27,392 nucleotides of DNA from Rodentolepis nana (lineage: Eukaryota; Platyhelminthes; Cestoda; Cyclophyllidea; Hymenolepididae): the NCBI GenBank assembly GCA_900617975.1, contig UZAE01012215.1, forward strand, positions 2,112-29,503, given 5' to 3'. The notes beneath the pieces are model-generated. The model did not search any database and had not been told where the DNA came from. It saw only the letters and a list, made by a program, of their open reading frames with translations. This document shows, one piece after another, positions 19,839-27,392 of the stretch (positions are counted from its first letter, which is position 1; every line of letters begins with the position of its first letter). Both the position numbers and the translations under genes were made by a program.

Positions 19839-22800
19839 ATGATTGTGTTTGGTGTTTTATTTTTCCTCGTGGCAGGAGCATTAGGGTTCACGCCTATCGA
19901 TTTGAGCAGTTGCACAGTTACTAAAGGATGTATTCGTCCCTCTGTCTGTGATGATAATGCTTGCGAATATGGAGCAACTTGGCGTTTAGTTGAACAAGAC
20001 GAAATTCAATATGTTGAATTTGAACTCTTTGGTGATGTCAAATCAAGTAGTGGATTTATATCACTTGTATTCTCCAGAGATCCTTATTTCGTGAGTACAA
20101 TATTACGAAATACCCCCTTTGATATTTTTCTTTGCTTATGACTTTTATACCATTTCCAATCATTAATAATTCAAATCTATCTCTTATTTAAATGCAGAAA
20201 ATGGTGAGCAACATTTTTATTGGATGATTTAGACATCGTATTTTCGGATAATATTTACATTTTCACCTATATCATTAAAATTTCCCATGTGGTGAGGTAT
20301 TTATTGCTTTTGACTATTCTTTATATCTATTGAACATTGTTCCTGTTCGTAGTCATATTATAAAGCTTTCCATTTAATAATTTCATGATCTTCATTTTCT
20401 ATCTATTCAAAATTGTGCGTATTTATAGCCATAATTTAAGGTTAACATTAATTAGTCCTAGTCTTCTGGATTTGTGCTTTCTTTGTTTTAATTGGCTTTA
20501 GTTATTTCATATTGCCGTGGTCATTTGGTCTTTTCTTTCATTTTAATTGGTTTTAGTGTTTGCTAACTAAAAGTTGCTCGATTGGCTTCTATTTATAATG
20601 GATTTATTGGTGTTTCTTTTCACAGTTGCATTGGTTACTAGAGAAAATATTAATGCTTGCTTCTGTTAAATTATGTGCCTAGCTATTAGTACGATTTGTT
20701 CGGGAGTTCTGTGTTATTGAATCTCTGTTTCATAATCGCACCTTTGGCTACTTGTTCATCATAATGGTAATGAGTCATGCAAAATGATGTGACATTGTGA
20801 ATTTTCTCCTATTTTCTGAAATTTTTTGCCTTTAAAATCCTGTCATCCTGTGTTCATAATAACCAAAACAGTTCACTGTCCATCTTCCCTCCTCTTCCCC
20901 CCCCCCCTCTTTTGGCACCCACCTTTCAGCATGTTTACACATCGATCAATAAACCGTGGAAATACGCATAGCGGGTGCACGCGTATTCGGTTAACCAATC
21001 ATATGTTCGTCACATACTCCCATGCATCTTTGCACTAACCTGCACAGTAGATGTGGCCGAACTGTTTCAAGATCATCGATTTTGGGGGCAGATTACGCCT
21101 CCGCTTTTGCTTCTTGCTACCAGTGAAAAAAAGACAGCTTTGGTGAATAATCAGAAGAAAAAAAGTAGAAATGACCTAATTTGAATAGGATTGATCACTT
21201 CAATTTGCAGGTACTAATATTAAATTCTTCTAGATAGTATCGAAATATTTTTCCATGATATAGTTATCCTTTTGATATGAAATATCAATTTCCTTTGAAA
21301 TAGCATTTACTGATTTCTCGTTGGTTATGTAGGGTGGCGATGGCTTTGTGGGGTGTTACTATGATACTGTTGATTTCAAAGGAGTTGTCAAGGCTGGCTA
21401 CAGACCTGAAGCTAGTGAAACCAACCATATCTACAACCCTTCTGACGATGAGGTAAGCAAGTTTCATTGGCAGCATTTATTCTCTGTTATAACTAACTCG
21501 AATAACCATTCGAAGCAGAATTTTCACTTTACTTTCAAATACTACTCAATTGGGTTGTTATGCCAAAAAAATGGTAGTAATTTTGAATCTTTGGAAATAT
21601 TTAACCATGAGAGGGAGTTGAATCTTCCTAAGCAAAGCAGAAGGATGTAGAGACTCGGTTAAGTCGGAGTCAAAATGAATATGTCAGCATATCAAAACGA
21701 CCCTATTTAATCAAAATGACCTGGGTTGATCGGAATTACTCTCGAGGGTGGCACCTTCTCTAATAGAGTATAACCTCTCTGAGAGGGATTTAGAGAATGA
21801 ATCCAATTCAAATACTTTTGTTTTTTGAGACGTAAATGCAGTCTACATGCAGAGTAGAGCAAATTATCTATGATATCTCGTCTCCAAACTTCCACCAACA
21901 CTATGGGAAAGGAATGGGTTATGGTGTGAATATTCGCATTAAGGGGCGAATAAAGAAGAGCGCTCATCGCAATTTTTGGCGGTTGGACAATTCGACAATA
22001 AGTCAACTAAAGGGATAGATCGACATGAATAACCTTTTCGCAGAAACAAATGTCAATACTTCTTCCACTTGAAATTTACTTCTGCTTAAATCGCGTCTTA
22101 TAAGTAAGAAAATGCCACAAACTTGAAACTATTACAATGTATTCCATACCAACTTTTAGTCTAGACGAAAATAGTGTTTTTTCTTTGATTGGGACAATAA
22201 TTAGACTGCCTGCAGTAAATAAGGCTCCATTTCAATGACAAATGGAATGTAACAGTGTACGTAAGACGATTAGTGAATGATTAAATCTTTTCAAGTGCCT
22301 TAAGTTAATCTGGAGGATCTGGTTGTAGCTACCTAATAGAAATCTGATTGGATAAAAACCTTAGGGAAATTCAATTCTTAATGCGTTAGTTATTTCTTCC
22401 ATGGAAATATTGGTAGTAATTTGGAGCCAAATCGCCAAACGTATGTTTACTTCTATTCCTGTGACGTAAACACTATTTCCCACTTGTTCTTTGCTTCAAT
22501 TACTTCAAGCTATAAGTATAATCAATTAATCGACTTGTCCACTTAGTAAAAATCAATAGCGAAATTGATGCTCCGCCTTCCACAAGGAGACCTTGTAAGC
22601 AAAATACTAAAATTTTGACCAATCAACATTTAAGCAACTTTGATATTTCCTTTAACCATTCGCTCTTTAGCATTAGCTGCAATAATCAAATTAAAAGTCT
22701 GGGAATAAATACTGTGTGGCTACCACACAGAATTTTCTTTTAGTGTATTTTCTTATTTTCAGACTTACCAACTGAAAGTCGACGAAGTTGATAGCATTTT

Positions 22801-23489
22801 AGAAACACTCCCATTTTTTCATTAATTAGCAGGTATTTTTAAAGGCCTTAGAGATAATCATGGTCAAGGCAAGGCTATCGGTTACTGATCGTCAAAGTTG
22901 GATAGATTAGAATTGCCAAGATATTGTTCCTTTAAAGCCTCAACAAACTTCACTGAAGTAATGCCAAAAATAGGGTATGTCTTTGTCGGGAATTAAGGTG
23001 ACTTTTTTAATTATCTACGACTTAATGGCACAACAAGGTCAAATTGGGTAAAAGAGTAGTCGAAAACGAATGAATCAAAGACTAAACCTGAATACGCGAT
23101 AGAAGAACGGCTGAAATGAAGTGAATGTGATTTGACACTTAAACAGAAGCAGATACTGAAGTCCAAAGGACATTTTAAAGTATCTTCGAGTGATGAACTT
23201 GAATTCGTACCTTCCTCATCTTGTAAATTACTCTGTTCTTTTCGCAGAAGTTGCTCATTACCAGTGGAGATGATCTTGGAACCGATTACGTCGACGCCAA
23301 TCATTACATTCAATGCCGATTTAGACGCCGTGTGACTCCAGTGCGAATGGCCAATCAGTTGAAGGATCTCGCTCCACCAAATGCGTACTATCTCATCATT
23401 CAACGCGGTTCTGATCCCTTGAGAACCAACTTTGGTCAACTCTATCCAGATGGTGAAGCGACCTCCAATGCCAGTGCAGTTATCACTTC
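19839..23489 (+). CDS. DOMON-domain protein (ferric-chelate reductase 1 type), three exons seen, 3' end not found
   Basis: Exons are 19839-20090, 21333-21452 and 23248-23489, with introns ttc|gtgagt...atgtag|ggt and gag|gtaagc...ttcgcag|aag, both phase 0. The third exon ends in phase 2 at cacttc|gtaagt. Together they give 204 codons plus two bases. Residues 1-16 are a signal peptide (MIVFGVLFFLVAGALG). Four cysteines follow (25, 31, 37, 42) in the pattern seen before DOMON domains of FRRS1 proteins. The DOMON core runs from TWRLVEQDEIQYVEFELFG through GFISLVFS and GGDGFVGCYYD to YIQCRFRR and YYLIIQRG. His143 in NHYIQCRF sits where a heme ligand is expected; the usual 'KMG' before the GGD turn reads PYFGGD, so a Met ligand is not evident. 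The ATG at 19839 starts the signal peptide; a longer in-frame reading has no better start. FRRS1 relatives continue into a cytochrome b561 membrane domain, but no such exon is visible to 27392. The protein may be secreted, or later exons lie outside. Confidence 0.82.
20091..21332 (+). other. First intron of the DOMON gene
   Basis: 1,242 bp with consensus ends. It contains an 11-C run at 20897-20907. The open frames at 20826-21184 show no recognisable domain. Confidence 0.8.
21453..23247 (+). other. Second intron of the DOMON gene
   Basis: 1,795 bp with donor gtaagc and acceptor ttcgcag. A perfect hairpin lies at 22722-22740. No coding exon is recognised inside, although short open frames occur on both strands. 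Confidence 0.8.
22722..22740. repeat. Perfect 8-bp stem, 3-nt loop hairpin
   Basis: ctgtgtgg-cta-ccacacag, inside the second DOMON intron. Function unknown. Confidence 0.8.
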
Positions 23490-23610
23490 GTAAGTCAGCA
23501 TTGCCTGTACTTTATTCGTGTGGATATTCACCTTATAAGGACATGGGTTTTATCCCAAATTAAGCCGACCAAATGCTTCCTATCCTATCCTGATGAAAAC
23601 CCGTGCCTAT

Positions 23611-23644
23611 GGGACACTTCGGTTGTAGTACAACCGGATGTCAC
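23611..23644. repeat. Imperfect inverted repeat with a perfect core
   Basis: The core cggttgta-g-tacaaccg is a perfect 8-bp inverted repeat around one base. Outer bases (gggacactt ... gatgtcac) extend the pairing with one bulge, to about 15 bp on each side. Confidence 0.75.
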
Positions 23645-24207
23645 CAGATGATTGTGCTTTCACCCATTTATTGATTTGATTTTACCTGAATTTCCACATT
23701 ATTACAATGGAAGTATTCCATGGTTCAAGGTAAAAACTTATTTTTTTCCTTGCAGTAGAATTAAGCAAATTCTAAAAAAAGAATCCTGTAATTTCAGTAG
23801 ATTTGTCAACGTATTGGATTTAAAACAGCGAAAGCGAGATCTTTTATCTTCTCTAACGCAACTGCACTTGTTCCACAGTTTGTTTGGGATAAATTTGACG
23901 CCGTTAGTAGGAAACGAAGAGAAAAGGCCGGTAACTACAAAATGGGATAGATTTAAATGAAGTTCAATGGACATGGAAGCTACTTTATTGTCGCGGAATT
24001 TTGGTACAAATAACCACCACTAGTGTTCATTAAAGTCCTAATACGGTCCCGGCCACGGCTCCTGGCTCCGAAACCTAAAACCAGGGTGATTTTAGGGAAC
24101 GCCCCAAAAATTTGATTTAGTCCTCTCCATTAACTGGTTTGTTACTGTAGTAGTGTCCTTCTCAACATCTCCCAATTCACACACGCCTGTCCATCGAGTT
24201 ACGTTTC

Positions 24208-24236
24208 GAGAGGGAGAGAGAGAGAGAGAGAGAGAG
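24208..24236. repeat. AG dinucleotide microsatellite
   Basis: About 14 GA units with one interruption (gaggga). Confidence 0.9.
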
Positions 24237-24977
24237 GAAGGGAGTTCATGGTCGCATTTTGAGGCTGGTGTGATCGTAGCAGTTGTAGGGCAACCATTTT
24301 TCATTTTTATCGGAAATGTGGCTGGTTGCTGAATCCTGCTGCCGCTATGCAAGTGGTCCTTTATTAGCTGCCTTTGCTGGTTATTCAGGGCTTGACTATT
24401 ACAGTGGTCAGCAATTCCACTTAAGCGTCTGAATTAAGTACACGCCACTCTTGGAAAAGGTGTGGAAAGAGGCATCTCAGCACTTTCGGACGACGAGGAG
24501 GACACATGGGACATTTACTCTGCACGACTTGAGGAGTGTGCCTTTGGAGTGTAGGCAAGCCAACCCACCTGAAATTCTGCACTCTGTGCTTTTGGTCTTT
24601 ACACACATTTATTTTTCTCAACAGAAAAGAACTAGACTGTTGTACTTCAGCAGGCCGTTCTAATTTGCTCGCTTTTTCTGTGAGAATTTGCCCTATATGG
24701 CACTTGTTTGACCTTGTGGTGGTGTGAGTCTTCATTGTTTGTGAGACATTCAATTAACTGCGGCGATAATGGCCACATCTCGAGTCGAGGGTATTCTAGC
24801 ACTTTTTGCAGATTTTTGATGAAATCTGCTCTGCCAGTCCAGTCAGATCGAAATTATGTCGCTTCCTTCTAACCACAGCAGTCTCTTAGTCTCCATTTCA
24901 AGATTCCACTTCATGCTGGATTGTTTTCACAGTGTTGAGGGAGAATTGAGCAACAGCAACCATAATCTCATTGTCTT

Positions 24978-25275
24978 GTTTTGATAGATATCATTAACAC
25001 TTTAGCTGACTTCGGGCTTCACAGGGGAAGAAACATCAAAATAACAGAAAGTCGAGGGGTGGGGAACAGAAGAGAGATTCACAGATGTAAAAGAGGCAGG
25101 CACAAAGCCAGAGAAAAGGTAGGATGAGTACTGTGGAAGTGGTCGAGTATGACATACAGTGGGGTCATGGCAATTTGAAGTGAAATTTCAATTGCCGGTT
25201 AAAAGGCAATTTTTTGCCGCATGAGTATACGTTGCCCAGGGTGCTCCACGTGGAGGTAAGTCTATCGGACACCCC
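24978..25275 (-). mobile_element. SINE-like repeat copy G, near full length
   Basis: On + it runs from gttttgatagatatcatt, through gctgacttcgggcttcacag, agtcgaggggtggggaacag, a ggtcgagtatgaca block and tttttgccgcatgagtatac, to the head end ggaggtaagtctatcggaca and cccc. The T-rich tail complement is missing at the left, and no clear target-site duplication is seen. The sense strand is minus. Confidence 0.78.
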
Positions 25276-27316
25276 TTATTGCCAGATATAAAACCGGCGA
25301 GTATTTCGGCGCATTCAAGATATTCACACTTCTTGCACCTTATCGTAGAAACAATATTTATTGTAACGTTCATCCCAATAGCCTGTTGATTATAGTTAAT
25401 GACGAGGTCAATTTGTAAAAGTTTCGAATTCTTTGGAAGCTGGGGCTTAAGTGCGGCATTGTGAATATTTGGATTGAGGGTCGTTTATGCCAAGATTAAG
25501 GCTTATTTCAACTTAAACCTGTTAAATCCGTCAAATTGTTGTCTAAAGCGACAGCACTATGTCAGCGCGAAAGCTTATTGCCTTTTTTGCTCAAATTTCC
25601 TATTCTAACAATATCACTTTTAACTTTTGCACTTTTCATGAAATTTTTTTTGGTAAAAAATGCCTCTTATTCTACTGAACTGTCCTGAGTTAAAAGGCGG
25701 ATCTGTTCACAACATGTAGTCCCTTTTGACGGTAATTTCGGCAATTTTATCGAAACACGATGCAAAATTAAATCCATTAATTAATTTATTATTCCTTTTT
25801 TGGACGTTGCAGTGTTATCATCGTCTCACTGGATGAACTCTTACCAATACTCATTTCTTCTAATACGCAGATAACCTATTTGCGTGGTTTATTATTTTTT
25901 TCGTTAGTTTTCAAAATTCCGCATTTCTATTTTGGCTTTTGTTTTTCTCATGGGTTTTTTTTCGTAAAACTTTCTGATCTGTTGTATGAGAATTTGAGTC
26001 CCTAAATTCTCAATTTGAGCTAACAGGGTATTACATTAAGCAGCATAAATTTATCCCAATTTAGGTGACAGGCAATAGGACTTTTTCCCTCTTCTCCCTA
26101 CCTATTGAATTCCGCAGCCCATTTGAAGGCAAAAATTTCCCAGTCCGTTAAGAGATGTGTTGGTGACATTTGACGTGTGCATATGGGCGTCCCCCTACAC
26201 CAGCTCTAATGAGAGACATACTTTTTTTCCGCTTTACCTCATGACTAGAATTAATCACTGCAGTCAGTCATCCACGTCACTGAATGTGTGTACCAGTCAT
26301 ACAAATTGAAAGCACTTTCCAGCACTCATCCAGATCAGGATGTTCTAGAGACTTTTTAGCAAGAAACTCGCGTTCCACTCATCTTGCACATGCTTCGACG
26401 TGGACACACTTATTGGCGCTTCTAAATCGGTGCACTTTATTGTTTTTTTTTGGTTTCTTTCGTCGTATACAAGCAAATTCGGACTTATTTTCGGCTCTAA
26501 TCACCTTTCCCACCAGACTGCGAAAAAACGTTCTCCCTTCCCCCCCCCCCCACATTTCGTTACTGTGCTTATTTTGGTCAAGTGGAATGTGATTGAATTT
26601 GCCAATAGAAGATGGGACGACCTTTTATAATCTTACCTTACATTAAATAAGAAAATCGATAATATTTGTCAATAATTGCGCCTTTGCCCGCTAAAATTCC
26701 AGAATATATATGTGTGTGGAAGAAAAGTGACATAAAAAGCGGATGGATTTGATTTTAGATATTTTATAGATATAAAAGCTGTTAATTGGCAATATTAATT
26801 AACAAACGCATCAAAATTAAGTTACGATTTTGAGAATTCACAATTTTATTTTAATTCATTAAAACATTGCCTATTTTGATTTAACAAATCCAACGCGTAT
26901 TTATTCACAGAGGTAATTTCAGAAATCGAAGTTTTGTGGTAAAAAAAGAAAGACCTAACCCGACTTTCCCACAGCACAGAATTTATTACAATTATAATTC
27001 AATTTAAATTTATTCAGTTAATATTTGCGTGTTGTCTAATTGTTTTTGCTTTAATTCTTGAATGAAAAGCACTTAAAATCTGTCAATTTCTCCAAGCTTG
27101 TATCCGCTAAGTGTTTTATTAATTTGTTGATTTAAACCATTTTCCTCGAAGTCATTCAAATGGTGCTCTTCTAGTTCATTCAGAATAAGCTAATCGATTA
27201 AAATATGACATTAATTTACGCAGAGATTTCAAAGTATTGATGTTTCGGGTTATTGTGAGATTTTCCAATAAATCGATTTCACTTGCATGTTGGAGTATTT
27301 ACTTCTATTAAATCGT
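25276..27316. other. Intergenic or intronic AT-rich DNA at the right of the window
   Basis: It contains a 12-C run at 26540-26551 and many poly-T tracts. Two overlapping open frames at 26284-26630 have no domain. It could be intron of the DOMON gene if that gene continues past the window. Confidence 0.4.
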
Positions 27317-27392
27317 GCAGGCTTTATGATAGTTATCATTAACCCTTTAGTTGACTTCGGGCTTTACAGAGGGTAGGAACGGACAAAGTCAC
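27317..27392 (-). mobile_element. SINE-like repeat copy H, cut by the window end
   Basis: gcaggctttatgatagttat, then ttgacttcgggctttacaga and gggtaggaac, match the tail-proximal third of the other minus-sense copies. The remainder lies beyond the window. Confidence 0.7.

Larger units (their letters stand above)
23490..24977. other. Region downstream of the third DOMON exon
   Basis: It begins with the donor gtaagt, so it should start as intron. It holds a hairpin at 23611-23644 and an AG microsatellite at 24208-24236. I searched for an exon continuing in phase with a membrane segment and found none convincing. Confidence 0.45.

Noticed and set aside
23011..23439. A 142-residue minus-strand open frame
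   Set aside because: It overlaps the third DOMON exon in antisense and shows no domain, while the + strand exon has clear splice sites and family similarity.
24264..24365. Possible fourth DOMON exon after cgtagcag
   Set aside because: It reads in the needed phase for about 30 codons, but the stretch shows no DOMON or b561 features, has no good donor and hits a stop.
26284..26630. Two overlapping + strand open frames as coding exons
   Set aside because: They contain a poly-C run and no recognisable domain; neither frame is better supported than the other.

Overview
This window is eukaryotic nuclear DNA: AT-rich, gene-sparse, with GT-AG introns of 1.2-1.8 kb and many interspersed and simple repeats. 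Gene content (two divergent universal stress proteins, a small-Maf-like bZIP, a DOMON protein of the ferric-chelate-reductase-1 type) and style point to a parasitic flatworm. A tapeworm is my best guess, but this is inference from gene families and composition, not from a diagnostic locus.

Layout, left to right. (1) 722-1228: a single-exon universal stress protein (USP) with a nearly canonical but altered nucleotide loop. (2) 3.8-4.8 kb: three copies of a dispersed SINE-like repeat of about 285-300 bp; other copies lie at 1-17, 10.15, 13.65, 24.98 and 27.32 kb. (3) 7245-7736: a second, shorter USP, same strand, whose nucleotide-binding loop is missing. (4) 10.89-12.98 kb: a mosaic mobile-element block with unequal inverted arms, a hairpin-bearing minisatellite, a decayed antisense Ty3/gypsy integrase fragment, a 77-N gap and a second direct copy of the left arm. 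(5) 15883-17924: a two-exon Maf-like bZIP factor whose leucine zipper runs across the splice junction. (6) 19839-23489 and probably beyond: three exons of a secreted or membrane DOMON-domain protein whose 3' end I could not find. The rest is intergenic or intronic DNA with microsatellites and many G/C homopolymer runs.

There is no operon or obvious shared pathway. The USPs, the bZIP factor and the DOMON protein could all be linked to stress or redox biology, but nothing in the sequence shows that they work together. I do not see a convincing undescribed system. The most distinctive points are: the retroposon family with two clear target-site duplications, whose copies carry a strong splice donor on the strand opposite the element's sense; the foldback-like block; and the loss or change of key residues in both USPs and in the bZIP basic region.
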